Shown here one piece after another: positions 1 to 8,777 of a stretch of 64,000 bases of DNA. Under the pieces are notes generated by a model. That model saw only the letters and a program-made list of their open reading frames with translations, had not been told where the DNA came from and searched no databases. Source of the stretch: Tritonibacter mobilis (lineage in GTDB: Bacteria; Pseudomonadota; Alphaproteobacteria; Rhodobacterales; Rhodobacteraceae). The DNA lies in NCBI RefSeq assembly GCF_001681715.1, contig NZ_LNWY01000003.1, positions 62,001 through 126,000 on the forward strand, read 5' to 3'. Position 1 is the first letter of the stretch. The number at the start of each line of letters is the position of its first letter. The position numbers were made by a program, and so were the translations under genes.

Positions 1-621
1 GGGCGCACCCCATGGCACCCCCATACAGAGCTGCACCAGCGCGTTCGACTCAAGGATGCCATCCTTCACCAGTTGCTTAGCGTACCACAGATGGCCGGTG
101 TCAAAGGCCTCGATTTCCGGCTTCACGCCCAGATCCGTCATCATCTTACCCATCGCCTGCAACATGCCCGGCGTGTTGGTCATGACGTAATCGGCCTCGG
201 CAAAGTTCATGGTGCCGCAATCCAGCGTGCAGATCTCCGGCAGGCAGTCCGCCACATGCGCCACCCGTTCGCTGGCGCCAATCATGTCGGTGCCCGCCGC
301 ATTCACCGGCAGCGGGTTCTCCACCCCGCCAAAGATAATATCACCGCCCATGCCGGCGGTCAGGTTCAGCACCACATCGGTGTCGCTGTCGCGGATTCGG
401 TCGGTGACCTCGCGATACAGCCCAAGGTCGCGCGAGGGCGCACCGGTTTCGGGATCGCGCACATGACAGTGCACAATCGCCGCCCCTGCCTTGGCAGCGG
501 CAATGGCACTGTCGGCAATTTCTTTCGGCGAGCGGGGCACATGCGGGCTGCGATCCTGCGTCCCTCCGGAGCCGGTCACGGCGCAGGTGATAAAGACCTC
601 GCGGTTCATGGAAAGCGGCAT
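1..621 (-). CDS. Beta-keto acid cleavage enzyme (BKACE, DUF849), 3' end outside window
   Basis: The first 207 residues are visible and the C-terminus lies left of position 1. The BKACE family condenses a beta-keto acid with acetyl-CoA and splits it into acetoacetate and a new CoA ester, using a divalent metal. Seen here: the N-terminal [16 protein letters not shown] segment, HVPRSP, the [10 protein letters not shown] metal-binding stretch and CMGVPWGAP. The start at 621 is preferred over the internal ATG at 609 because AGAGGGAAA precedes it at a good distance. The gene is divergent from a GlxA-type regulator. In Pseudomonas the same pairing (cdhR and a BKACE) serves dehydrocarnitine cleavage, so carnitine breakdown is a reasonable inference. 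The actual substrate cannot be read from the sequence. Confidence 0.88.
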   Translation of the reverse strand, partial: MPLSMNREVFITCAVTGSGGTQDRSPHVPRSPKEIADSAIAAAKAGAAIVHCHVRDPETGAPSRDLGLYREVTDRIRDSDTDVVLNLTAGMGGDIIFGGVENPLPVNAAGTDMIGASERVAHVADCLPEICTLDCGTMNFAEADYVMTNTPGMLQAMGKMMTDLGVKPEIEAFDTGHLWYAKQLVKDGILESNALVQLCMGVPWGAP

Positions 622-755
622 TTTTGATTTTCCCTCTGATGTACAGGGTTGTGCCACGGGTTATCCCCAGGCTTCTCCCCGGATTCCAATTTGCGCTGAT
701 CCTGACTCTCGCTCAGCCTTGGCGGCAAGAGTTTACGCGAAGCGAATCGAAGTTG

Positions 756-1787
756 ATGAAATCCGCAAAAAACATCCTCCAGCCGGAGAACCGCCCCCTC
801 AAGACCGCCGTTCTGGTGATGGACGAGTGTAACACGCTCTCTTTTGCCGCAGCGGTGGACCCGATGCGTGCCGCCAACCGTCTGGCAGGGCGTGCGGCCT
901 TTGACTGGGACTATATCAGCGCCACCGCCGAGCCGCCGATGCTCACCTCCGGCCTTACCGTGCCTACCACACCGCTGGCGCGGCTGGATGGCTGTGATCT
1001 GCTGATCGTGGTGGCCGGCTTCCAACTGGCCCGACATGCCACCCCAAGCCTGCTGGCCGGTCTGCGCCGCATCGCAAGCACCGGCGCCACCATTGCCGGG
1101 ATCGACGGCGGACCCTGGCTCTTGGCCGAAGCCGGGCTGCTGGACGGCCATGCCGCCACCACCCATTGGGAAGATTTGGAGAACTTCTCCGCCCGCTTCC
1201 CCGACATTCACTGCCGCACCGACCGCTTCACCGTCTCTGAGGGTCGCATGACCTCCGGCGGGGCGACGCCCGCGATCGAGATGATGCTGCATATCATCGG
1301 CGCGCGTCACGGTCATGGCTTTGCCTCTCGGGTGGCAGGCCTGTTCCTTTATGATGGCAGTTCTTCGCCCCAGCGCAGCCAAAGCCGCCTTGGCCATCAC
1401 AAACACAATGCCCTCACCGCCAAGGCCAATGCGATCATGGAAGCGGCGCTGGATGAGCCCAAGCCTCTGGCGGAAATTGCCGAGGTTCTGGGCACCAGCC
1501 CCCGCAGCCTGCAACAACAGTTCCGCCTGCGCCTCAATACAACGCCGCAGGACCACTACCTGCAATTGCGCTTGGCCGAGGCCCGCCGTCTGGTCACCGA
1601 CACCAACCTGCCCCTGATGGAGATTGCAGTGGCCACCGGCTTCACCTCGCAATCCACCTTCGCCCGCGCCTTCCGCACCGCCCATGGCCTGTCAGCGCGT
1701 GAACTCCGGCAGAGCGGAACAGAGACCGCTTTTGCAAACTACCCGATGATGCAGGCCAACAGCCACGCCAGCCACAGCACCAACTAG
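756..1787 (+). CDS. GlxA-family AraC-type transcriptional regulator (CdhR-like)
   Basis: 343 residues. The N-terminal DJ-1/PfpI-like domain (about residues 15-190) opens with KTAVLVMDECNTLSFAAAVDP and MRAANRLAG, typical of GlxA regulators. The C-terminal part (about 225-330) is an AraC double helix-turn-helix with LAEIAEVLGTSPRSLQQQF and MEIAVATGFTSQSTFARAF. Longer in-frame starts exist, but the ATG at 756 places the first beta strand at the usual distance. It is divergent from the BKACE gene across about 130 bases and probably activates it. The CdhR assignment (carnitine dehydrogenase regulator) rests on family and neighbour only. Confidence 0.85.
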   Translation: MKSAKNILQPENRPLKTAVLVMDECNTLSFAAAVDPMRAANRLAGRAAFDWDYISATAEPPMLTSGLTVPTTPLARLDGCDLLIVVAGFQLARHATPSLLAGLRRIASTGATIAGIDGGPWLLAEAGLLDGHAATTHWEDLENFSARFPDIHCRTDRFTVSEGRMTSGGATPAIEMMLHIIGARHGHGFASRVAGLFLYDGSSSPQRSQSRLGHHKHNALTAKANAIMEAALDEPKPLAEIAEVLGTSPRSLQQQFRLRLNTTPQDHYLQLRLAEARRLVTDTNLPLMEIAVATGFTSQSTFARAFRTAHGLSARELRQSGTETAFANYPMMQANSHASHSTN

Positions 1788-1804
1788 CCCCTTCAGCTTT
1801 TTAT

Positions 1805-1858
1805 AAATATCTCGGGGGTGAATTGCCCCTTGGGGCAAGAGGGGGCAGCGCCCCCTCT
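1805..1858 (+). terminator. AAATATCTCG element with two hairpins, end of the GlxA-like gene
   Basis: AAATATCTCG at 1805-1814 is followed by TTGCCCC/GGGGCAA (1823-1838) and then by an 8-9 bp GC stem with loop AGC (1838-1858). It lies between two convergent genes and can act on both strands as a terminator or mRNA 3' end. Similar elements occur at 23600 and 60439. Confidence 0.6.
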
Positions 1859-1864
1859 CGTCGT

Positions 1865-2911
1865 TTAATAGGGCATCGCATGGGCGCGATGGGCGTGGTC
1901 GATCTGAGCCAGAACCTCCGGCGCCAGCTCCAGATCCGCGCCCTCAAGGATATGCGCCAGCTGGTCCACATCCGTCGCACCAAAGATTGCGGAGGCCATA
2001 AAGGGCCGCGTCCGGCACCACGCCAGCGCCATATGCACCGGATCAAGACCGTGATCGGCAGCAATCGCCAGATAGGCCGCCACGGCACTCTCGACCCGAT
2101 CCGACTGACGTCCCCCCATCTCGGGGTTGATCGATTTGCGCGATTTCTCCGGCACCGCACCGCCCTGATATTTGCCGGTCAGATACCCCGCACCCAAGGG
2201 CGAGAAGGACAACAGCCCCACATCCTCGTAATGGCTCAGCTCCGCCAGATCGGTATCATAGAGACGGCACAGCAAGGAGTATTCATTCTGGATCGAAGCC
2301 ACACGCGGGCCTTTGCCCTCGTCGGCCAGACGCAACCACTGTGCCGTGCCCCATGCGCTCTCATTCGAGAGGCCAAAGGCGCGGAGATTGCCCTTGTCGA
2401 CCTGATCCTGCAGCGCGCCAAGACAGTCTTCCATATCCGCAATCACCTGCGCGCGGTCATAGCGCGATGCGGTCGGATCATAGGTCCAGTTCTTGCGGAA
2501 CATATAGCTGCCACGGTTGGGCCAATGGAACTGATAGAGATCGATGTAGTCGGTCTTCAGCCGCCTCAGCGAGGCCTCTATCGTTGCGCCGATGGTCTGG
2601 GCCGTGATCGGCGCGCCATCGCGTGCGACCGATCCCTCGCCGGAATGTTTGGTAGCAAGAATATACTCTCCCCGCCGTCCGGTTTTTTCATTCCAGCTGC
2701 CGATGATCTCTTCGCTGCGCCCCAAGGTCTCCAACCGGATCGGGTTCACCGGATACATCTCTGCGGTGTCAACAAAGTTGATCCCCGCATCCAGCGCCAT
2801 GTCGATCTGCGCGTGGGCATCCGCCTCGTCGGTCTGGGTGCCATAGGTCATGGTGCCAAGGCACAGATCGGTCACCATCATATCTGTGCGGCCAAGCCGG
2901 TTCTTCTTCAT
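1865..2911 (-). CDS. Aldo/keto reductase, Tas-like
   Basis: 348 residues. NAD(P)H-dependent aldo-keto reductases reduce carbonyls within an (alpha/beta)8 barrel. The catalytic set is visible: Asp in NFVDTAEMYP, Tyr following it, Lys in LATKHSG and His in YQFHWPNRG. The cofactor-binding C-terminal part (FSPLGAGYLTGKY, then SAIFGATDVDQL) is also present. The long insert with NPIRLETLGRSEEIIG resembles the Escherichia coli Tas subgroup. AGGAGA stands 8 bases before the ATG at 2911, which rules out the longer upstream reading. Stand-alone gene convergent with the GlxA-like regulator. The natural substrate is unknown. Confidence 0.9.
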   Translation of the reverse strand: MKKNRLGRTDMMVTDLCLGTMTYGTQTDEADAHAQIDMALDAGINFVDTAEMYPVNPIRLETLGRSEEIIGSWNEKTGRRGEYILATKHSGEGSVARDGAPITAQTIGATIEASLRRLKTDYIDLYQFHWPNRGSYMFRKNWTYDPTASRYDRAQVIADMEDCLGALQDQVDKGNLRAFGLSNESAWGTAQWLRLADEGKGPRVASIQNEYSLLCRLYDTDLAELSHYEDVGLLSFSPLGAGYLTGKYQGGAVPEKSRKSINPEMGGRQSDRVESAVAAYLAIAADHGLDPVHMALAWCRTRPFMASAIFGATDVDQLAHILEGADLELAPEVLAQIDHAHRAHAMPY

Positions 2912-3086
2912 CTCGCGCTCTCCTGTCATCGTCTTCTGCGCGGACCCTAACCCGCCGCCGGGATGATGCAAGCCGATGTCACCCTCAGCCCGCCCCGACA
3001 TTAACCAATTGGTAGCTTTGTTGCGCGGAAAGGTTGTGTGCCGTGGTATACTGACCTCATCCCCTTCCAAGATACCGGAGGCACTC

Positions 3087-3488
3087 ATGACGTTCATTTC
3101 CACCAAAAGTTGTAGCGACCTCGTCGCTGAGGCAGAGAGCGTAATTTCCTACATTTCTGTCGACGATGCGCAGAAATTCCTCGAGACGGGCAACGCAGAG
3201 TTTATTGATGTGCGGGTCTATCGGGAGCTGGAGAAAACCGGTGTAATACCGGGTGCCCATTCCTGCCCGCGCGGATTGCTGGAATTCTGGCTCGATCAGG
3301 AAAGCCCCTACGCAAGAGAGATCTTTACCCTCGACAAGATGTTCATCTTCTACTGCGATAACGGCTGGCGTTCGACACTGAGCACCCGGCTCGCTCAGGA
3401 CATGGGCCTGCAAAACGCCCATTGCCTCAAAGGCGGGCTTGATCGCTGGACGACGGCTCAGGGCCGGGTATCTCCCTACCATTGGTAA
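3087..3488 (+). CDS. Rhodanese-domain protein
   Basis: 133 residues, a single rhodanese-like domain. Members carry a persulfide on one cysteine to move sulfane sulfur. EFIDVRVYRELEKTGVIPGA is the usual first half; the active-site loop reads YCDNGWRSTLS, so the cysteine and the loop arginine are both kept, and GGLDRW ends the domain. GGAGG lies 6 bases before the ATG at 3087; an upstream in-frame reading adds a non-family leader. There are about 45 residues before the domain and no signal peptide, so it should be cytoplasmic. It is divergent from the aldo/keto reductase. No sulfur-metabolism gene is next to it, so the role is open. Confidence 0.85.
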   Translation: MTFISTKSCSDLVAEAESVISYISVDDAQKFLETGNAEFIDVRVYRELEKTGVIPGAHSCPRGLLEFWLDQESPYAREIFTLDKMFIFYCDNGWRSTLSTRLAQDMGLQNAHCLKGGLDRWTTAQGRVSPYHW

Positions 3489-3665
3489 TCGCAACGCCCC
3501 TGAACCACGATAGGGCTGGCGACACCCAATGCGCGCCTGCCCTTCGGCCCCTACATACCACCGCGCTGGACAGATCCGCCGTGAATGCGCGCCGGATTGG
3601 CCACATCGCATAAAAAACGACCCCCCTTCGTCGAAAATACGACTGCACGGGCCGGACGAATCCCT

Positions 3666-4907
3666 ATGGTCGGCCCTGTTATGCGCACGATCCTCTCATT
3701 TGCCGCCCTCTTTTTGTCCGTCATCCTGCTGCAGCTCTCGACCGGGGGCGTTGGGCCACTGGATGCGATCTCCGGCGCGGCTATGGGATTTGACAATCGC
3801 CAGATCGGCTTGCTCGGCTCGGCGCATTTCTTTGGCTTTTTTATCGGCTGCTGGTGGGCACCCCGGTTGATGGGCCGCGTCGGCCATTCCCGCGCCTTTG
3901 CAGTCTGCACCGCGCTTGGGGCGATGGGCCTTTTGGCACATACACTCACCGATAACCCCTATGCATGGGCGGCGATGCGGATTGCATCGGGCCTTTGTGT
4001 GGCGGGCTGTTACACGGTGATTGAGGCATGGCTGAACGCCAAGGTCACCAATGAGAACCGCGGCCGCACCTCGGGGCTTTACCGGATCGCCGACACCGGC
4101 GCCTCTCTGGCGGCACAGTTGATGATCGCGGTGCTGCCGCCCGCAAATTACATCTCATATAACCTGCTCGCGATCCTGTGTTGCGCCACGTTGCTGCCGC
4201 TGATGATGACGCGCGCAAGCCAGCCCAAGATACCCTCCGCACCGCGCCTGCGCCCGGGTCTGGCGTGGCGGTGTTCGCCCCTTGGGGTGGCGGGTGTCAT
4301 CGTCTCAGCCCTCAGCGGCGCATCCTTCAGGATGGTGGGGCCGATCTATGGCCAGGAGGTCGGCCTGATGATCGACCAGATCGCCTTTTTCCTTGCAGCC
4401 TTTGTTCTGGGCGGCGCGCTGGCGCAATATCCCGTGGGCTGGCTTGCGGATAAATTCGACCGCCGCTGGGTGCTGATATGGCTCTCGGGCGTGTCGATGG
4501 TCGCCTGCGCTTTGACCCTGCCCGCAAGTGGCGGTGGCACTTTGGCGATCATGGTTTCAGCCGCATTCTTTGGCCTGACCACGGTGCCGATTTTTTCGGT
4601 CTCAGCCGCGCACGCCAATGATTTTGCCACCTCAGAAGAGCGGGTGGAGCTGTCGGCAGCCTTGATGTTTTTCTATGCCACCGGCGCGATTGCAGCCCCT
4701 TTGCTGGCCTCTGCCCTCATTGAGGCCTTCGGCCCCGGCGCATTGTTCGCCTTTATCGCGGTGGGGCATGCCGGGCTGATCATCTTTGGCCTTGCAAGGA
4801 TGCGCAGCCGCGCCACCCCAACCGAACGCACCCGCTACGTCTATGCGCCGCGCACGTCGTTCACGATCGGCAAGATGCTGAAACGCGCCCGTGAAGGGCG
4901 GCAGTGA
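3666..4907 (+). CDS. Major facilitator superfamily transporter (YcaD-like)
   Basis: 413 residues with about 12 predicted hydrophobic helices. MFS carriers move small solutes across the inner membrane. The signature loop between helices 2 and 3 appears as WWAPRLMGRVGH, and the second half has YPVGWLADKFDRRWVL. TVIEAWLNAKVTNENRGRTSGLYRI is the long helix 4-5 region seen in the YcaD/UMF5-type subgroup. Two starts are possible, 3666 (MVGPVMRT) and 3681 (MRTILSF); neither has a strong ribosome site. The substrate cannot be deduced, and the neighbours give no clue. Confidence 0.85.
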   Translation: MVGPVMRTILSFAALFLSVILLQLSTGGVGPLDAISGAAMGFDNRQIGLLGSAHFFGFFIGCWWAPRLMGRVGHSRAFAVCTALGAMGLLAHTLTDNPYAWAAMRIASGLCVAGCYTVIEAWLNAKVTNENRGRTSGLYRIADTGASLAAQLMIAVLPPANYISYNLLAILCCATLLPLMMTRASQPKIPSAPRLRPGLAWRCSPLGVAGVIVSALSGASFRMVGPIYGQEVGLMIDQIAFFLAAFVLGGALAQYPVGWLADKFDRRWVLIWLSGVSMVACALTLPASGGGTLAIMVSAAFFGLTTVPIFSVSAAHANDFATSEERVELSAALMFFYATGAIAAPLLASALIEAFGPGALFAFIAVGHAGLIIFGLARMRSRATPTERTRYVYAPRTSFTIGKMLKRAREGRQ

Positions 4908-5062
4908 GGTTGCCCAACCTGTCAAAGGCGAGGCACGCGTGTCGGTTTGCGATGCGGACGTTACTGACTTTCGCTGCGGTTGCGCCAATGGCCGCTTTGC
5001 TTGCAGCGATCATCGAAAATGACTAAATAGAACGCAAACGTTCTGTGGAACAGTCACGTGCT

Positions 5063-5824
5063 ATGAAACTCATATCGTTGTTGATTTTTTCCGTATTAGT
5101 TTCTGCCACTTCCGCATTTGCTCACTCTCCTTACTTTGGCCAACGCGAAAAGGTCGAGCTGCCAGAATTCGGAGAAGTCGAATTTGCCATCTTGTTCGGT
5201 GATGGCATCATCTTTGCTGATCCTTCGCAAGTCATCGTCTTTGATAGTGAGGGGCGCTTACTGGCAGCCACTCCCCTATCTGATGGGTTTATCATTCGAT
5301 GTAACCGTTCAAATGATGGGCAATTTTGCAGCGCCTATGACGCTGTGCGCGGGTTGGTCTATCAGCCCGAACTTGGTCTGTGGGAGCGTGGACGAACTAT
5401 TGTGGAAGATGGCAGGCCGTCAGGCGACGCATACCCCGAATACATCGACATATCTTATGGCTTTATTGAGCGACCCGCCACATTCGCGGAGAAGGTCTCA
5501 TTTGAGGTTGCGGGTATCGCGCACGCTCCTGGCTCAACTCTTTTTGCTATCTTTTGGTGGTGTTTGGCGTTGGCACCAATGGCGCGTCTGTTCTGGCGTT
5601 GGCGGGCCAATGATTGGAAAATCAAGCCAGTACGGTTCTTTGGAGTCCTTAAAGTTTTCTTGAGTGTTACTGCTTTTCTGGGAATGGCATTCCTCGCAGT
5701 TTTTTCTCTACTCTATGTTCCCTACTCAGTCTTGTTCTTCCTGTTTGTTTTTACATTAGGCGGAACGGTGGCGTTTGTGATCACTCGGCCATGGGGCAAG
5801 CGGACGGCAAACCAGAGCCCATAG
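5063..5824 (+). CDS. Hypothetical exported/membrane protein
   Basis: 252 residues, no family recognised. Seen: a signal peptide (MKLISLLIFSVLVSATSAFAH), a predicted periplasmic domain of about 130 residues with two cysteines (IIRCNRSNDGQFCSAYD), then three hydrophobic helices: about residues 155-175, 190-215 and 220-240. The C-terminal tail is short and basic. The base composition is clearly richer in A+T than the flanking genes, with codons such as TTA, AGT and ATA that the neighbours avoid. This suggests recent acquisition or low expression. The ATG at 5063 gives the cleanest signal peptide. The gene stands alone. Confidence 0.65.
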   Translation: MKLISLLIFSVLVSATSAFAHSPYFGQREKVELPEFGEVEFAILFGDGIIFADPSQVIVFDSEGRLLAATPLSDGFIIRCNRSNDGQFCSAYDAVRGLVYQPELGLWERGRTIVEDGRPSGDAYPEYIDISYGFIERPATFAEKVSFEVAGIAHAPGSTLFAIFWWCLALAPMARLFWRWRANDWKIKPVRFFGVLKVFLSVTAFLGMAFLAVFSLLYVPYSVLFFLFVFTLGGTVAFVITRPWGKRTANQSP

Positions 5825-5978
5825 GAATCCTTGGCTTCATTGGTGGGCAAGGCCACATTTGGTTTGTCACAAATTTGGCTAAACGCGATCTAGCAGACAT
5901 TCGCCGCGTTGCAGAAGCGCAGAAGTTAGGACTCAAAGCTGCCAGACCCGAACTCCCGTTCCACTGCGCTCAAAACAA

Positions 5979-6005
5979 AAAGGGCCAGCGCGCGGCCAGC
6001 CCTTT
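5979..6005 (-). terminator. Rho-independent terminator of the flotillin gene
   Basis: On the minus strand AAAGGGC pairs with GCCCTTT around a GC-rich loop and is followed by TTTTTG. It lies 24 bases past the flotillin stop codon. The 204 bases between 5825 and 6028 hold no gene I can support. Confidence 0.65.
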
Positions 6006-6028
6006 CCTATGTCTCAGCGCATCAGCGC

Positions 6029-7717
6029 TCAGTGCACCTCTGAGGTCTTGGCCTCATCCGTTGCCTCCGGGTCGGCGGCGACTTCGGGGGCGATGTCATT
6101 GCCCTCCAGCATGCCGTTCACCACGCCGGACACACCATCCTCCATCGAGATCCCCAATTCACGCCCCAGTGTTTTGAGCGCGGGCATCTGCACCGCCATG
6201 CCCATGATGGAATCGAGCGCCTGATTGACCACGGGTTTGTCGCCAGAGGCGCCCACGCTGCTGTAGGCCGCGCCGCCGCCCACGCCTCCGACCTGATGGA
6301 TCTTGATCGAGTCGATTTTCTCGGCCGGTTTCACCATCTCGGCAATGATCGAGGGCATCGCCTCGATGCGGGCGAGGTCAACCTTCATGCGCACCAGTTC
6401 CGGCGAGAGCGCATTGTCGGCCTCGACCAGCGCGCGTTTACCTTCGGCCTCTGCCAGCATGTCGTTTTTCTTGGCCTCCGCGCGAATATTAAGCGCATCG
6501 GCCTCGGCCTGTGCTTCCTCGCGGCGCGCTTCGGCGCGGTCGGCGGCGGCTTCTTTTTCGGCCTGAGCGGCGAGACGAATGCCGGTGGCCTGACGTTCCG
6601 CCTCGCGGGCAGCCTCGATCAGAACGATCTGCTTTTGACGCTCAGCCTCGGCCACCTGACGGGCTGTTGCCACGGCTTCGGTTGCTTTGGTCGCTTCGGC
6701 GCGGGCCAGATCCGCCGAGGCGCGGGCGCGGCTTTCTTCCTCGGATTTCTGCGCGATGATGACCTGACGTTCCTGCTCGGCCACCTCAAGCTCGCGCTCC
6801 TTAGTGATCTCGGCCACCCGGATCTTGCGCTCGCGCTCGATCTCGGCAGAGCGGATGGCTTCCTCTCGGGCGATGCGGGCGCGTTCGGTTTCACGCACCG
6901 AGTCCTCGGTCCGGGCGGCGATTTCCGCCTCCTGCGCCACGCGCATGGTCTCTACCTGCTGCATCTGTTCGATACGGGCCTGCTGTTCGTCCTGATCGAT
7001 CAGCAGTTTCTGGCGTTCCCCTTCCATCGCGGCGCGGCGCACGGCAACCTCTGCATCGGCGTCAATCTGGGCGCGTTCTTTTTTCGAAGTGGCGATCACC
7101 TCGGCCAATTTGCGCATGCCCACCGCGTTAAAGGCGTTGTTTTCATCCAGCGCCTCAAACGGCGTCTGATCGAGTGCCGTGAGCGAGACAGATTCCAGCG
7201 ACAAACCGTTTTTCAGCAGATCTTCAGAGACCGCATTCTGCACCTCTTGCACAAAGTCGGCGCGGTTTTCATGCAGCCCGTCCATGGTCATCTGTGCGGC
7301 CACGGCGCGCAGACCGTCGATGAGCTTGCCTTCGATCATCTCGCGCAGCTGTTCCACATCAAAGGTCCGGTCGCCCAGCGTCTGTGCCGCGCGCGAGATG
7401 CCTTCTTCGGTGGCCATCACCGAGACGTAGAATTCCACGCCCACATCGACGCGCATACGGTCCTGAGTGATCAGCGCAGCTTCGCCCGAACGCTGCACCT
7501 CCAGACGCAGGGTCTTCATGTTGACGGGGCTGATCTCATGCAGCAACGGGATCACAATGGTCCCGCCGTCCATGATGACCTTTTTGCCGCCCGAACCGGT
7601 CTTCACCAGGCTCACCTCGCGGGTGGCCCGGCGGTAGAGTCGCCCCAGAACAAGCCCGATCAGGGCCACAAACATCAATATGGTGATCACGCTCACCAGC
7701 AGGAATGAAAAGTCCAT
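6029..7717 (-). CDS. Flotillin-family protein, YqiK-like
   Basis: 562 residues. Flotillins are membrane-anchored SPFH proteins that scaffold membrane microdomains. Seen: one N-terminal transmembrane helix (about residues 4-25), an SPFH/band-7 domain (about 30-200), then a very long charged helical region (about 205-450) rich in Ala, Glu and Arg with repeats such as AEAERQKQ and RAEARREEAQ, typical of a flotillin coiled coil. A Gly-rich C-terminal segment follows. AGGAGG lies 7 bases before the ATG at 7717. The upstream gene on the same strand encodes a YqiJ-like membrane protein; YqiJ and YqiK are paired in many bacteria (NfeD/flotillin pairing), so the two probably form one complex. Confidence 0.92.
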   Translation of the reverse strand: MDFSFLLVSVITILMFVALIGLVLGRLYRRATREVSLVKTGSGGKKVIMDGGTIVIPLLHEISPVNMKTLRLEVQRSGEAALITQDRMRVDVGVEFYVSVMATEEGISRAAQTLGDRTFDVEQLREMIEGKLIDGLRAVAAQMTMDGLHENRADFVQEVQNAVSEDLLKNGLSLESVSLTALDQTPFEALDENNAFNAVGMRKLAEVIATSKKERAQIDADAEVAVRRAAMEGERQKLLIDQDEQQARIEQMQQVETMRVAQEAEIAARTEDSVRETERARIAREEAIRSAEIERERKIRVAEITKERELEVAEQERQVIIAQKSEEESRARASADLARAEATKATEAVATARQVAEAERQKQIVLIEAAREAERQATGIRLAAQAEKEAAADRAEARREEAQAEADALNIRAEAKKNDMLAEAEGKRALVEADNALSPELVRMKVDLARIEAMPSIIAEMVKPAEKIDSIKIHQVGGVGGGAAYSSVGASGDKPVVNQALDSIMGMAVQMPALKTLGRELGISMEDGVSGVVNGMLEGNDIAPEVAADPEATDEAKTSEVH

Positions 7718-7778
7718 CCCAATCCTCCTTCAGGTCAAAGTTACGTTTAAATTCAAGGTTGGGCTGCCCCAGTGCGAC

Positions 7779-8531
7779 TCAGTCAGAGAGCGGCACGAGA
7801 ACATATCGTTCGGCGCGTCGGTCACGGATCACCAGCACCTCGGTGCCTTGGGCAATCTCGTCCTGATCGCTCAGGGGTTCAGCGCGCAGATAATGGGCGT
7901 TGCCAAAACGGTCCATGACACGGACCTCCGCAGGGCGCCCGCGCGAGGCGGTGCCTTGGGTGATGGTGCCGCGGCGGCGGCCGAGGGACCCTTCGGACAG
8001 GGCTTCGGTCTTGGTTTGCGGCAACAGCCGCGCAAAGGCTGCGCCAAAACCGCGTGCAAACCATAGCGCGAACACACTTGCCGGGAGGGAAACCAGCCCA
8101 GCCGGGGCAAAGATCTGGAACAGATCCCTGAGGCTGAGTTGCAAGGCCATGCCCGAAAGGCCAAAGGCCATCAGCGCAGAGCCGAGCCAGATCAGAAAGG
8201 GCATCCGCCCGATGCCAAGCCAGCTGAGCACGCCGCCCCCGCCGGAAATCTCTGGCGCGGTTGCGGGCGCATCCGCCTCCAGACCGTCCAGCCCGTCGAT
8301 GTCGAGCGCATCCAGATCAACGCCATCCAGCACGTCCAGATCGACGCCGCCAATATCGAGATCAGCGTCCAGCTCCATACCGCCGGGACCATCCAGATCA
8401 GCGTCGCTGTCCCCGGCCAGAAGGCTGCCCCCGAGCAGCAATGCCAGAACTTCCATCCCCACCAGTCCGAGCAAAAGTGCCAGTGCCATGGTGAAAGGGG
8501 CAAAGGCCCCATCGAGAAGAAGATCTGTCAT
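7779..8531 (-). CDS. YqiJ-like membrane protein with C-terminal OB-fold (NfeD-type partner)
   Basis: 250 residues. One hydrophobic helix lies near the N-terminus (about residues 10-38), then a low-complexity acidic stretch with repeated DxDxD/DGLD units (about 40-95), two more helices (about 105-165), and a small beta domain at the C-terminus (about 185-250: GRRRGTITQG, RVMDRFGN, EVLVIRDRRAERYVL). This order matches YqiJ, whose OB-fold domain resembles NfeD. The acidic repeat could bind cations, which is inference. The start at 8531 is the first ATG. It is transcribed with the flotillin gene 61 bases downstream. Confidence 0.8.
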   Translation of the reverse strand: MTDLLLDGAFAPFTMALALLLGLVGMEVLALLLGGSLLAGDSDADLDGPGGMELDADLDIGGVDLDVLDGVDLDALDIDGLDGLEADAPATAPEISGGGGVLSWLGIGRMPFLIWLGSALMAFGLSGMALQLSLRDLFQIFAPAGLVSLPASVFALWFARGFGAAFARLLPQTKTEALSEGSLGRRRGTITQGTASRGRPAEVRVMDRFGNAHYLRAEPLSDQDEIAQGTEVLVIRDRRAERYVLVPLSD

Positions 8532-8777
8532 TCGCAAATAATATCCACTTTGTATGCCATCGTATGCAACCTATGTGGTCACGCAACCGTGAGCTTTCAA
8601 GGGTTTGGGGTTCAAATTCGTCCTTAACCTCTTGCAACCCCGCCAGAGGGTCAAGGTGAAGAGCACCGATTGCACGCCATATTTGCCGCTTTCTTCGCAT
8701 CGCCGGATAACATGGGGTTTTCGTACCTTCCCGCATGGGATAGATGAGCGGCCAGACAAGCGACGTGGATGGACGAT

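Noticed and set aside
4952-5026. 24-codon ORF MRTLLTFAAVAPMAALLAA.... after the first MFS gene
   Set aside because: Hydrophobic and plausible as a micro-protein, but without a ribosome site, overlap or other support; too short to claim.
5791-6177. Open frame overlapping the end of the A+T-rich orphan gene
   Set aside because: It runs through the flotillin terminator and into the antisense of the flotillin gene with low-complexity Pro/Arg composition; a shadow frame.
6296-7708. 470-codon open frame antisense to the flotillin gene
   Set aside because: Produced by the Glu/Ala/Arg-rich coiled-coil codons read backwards, giving Leu/Gly/His-rich nonsense.
8600-8630. GGTTCAAATTC, resembling a tRNA T-loop
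   Set aside because: No acceptor, D or anticodon stem can be paired around it.
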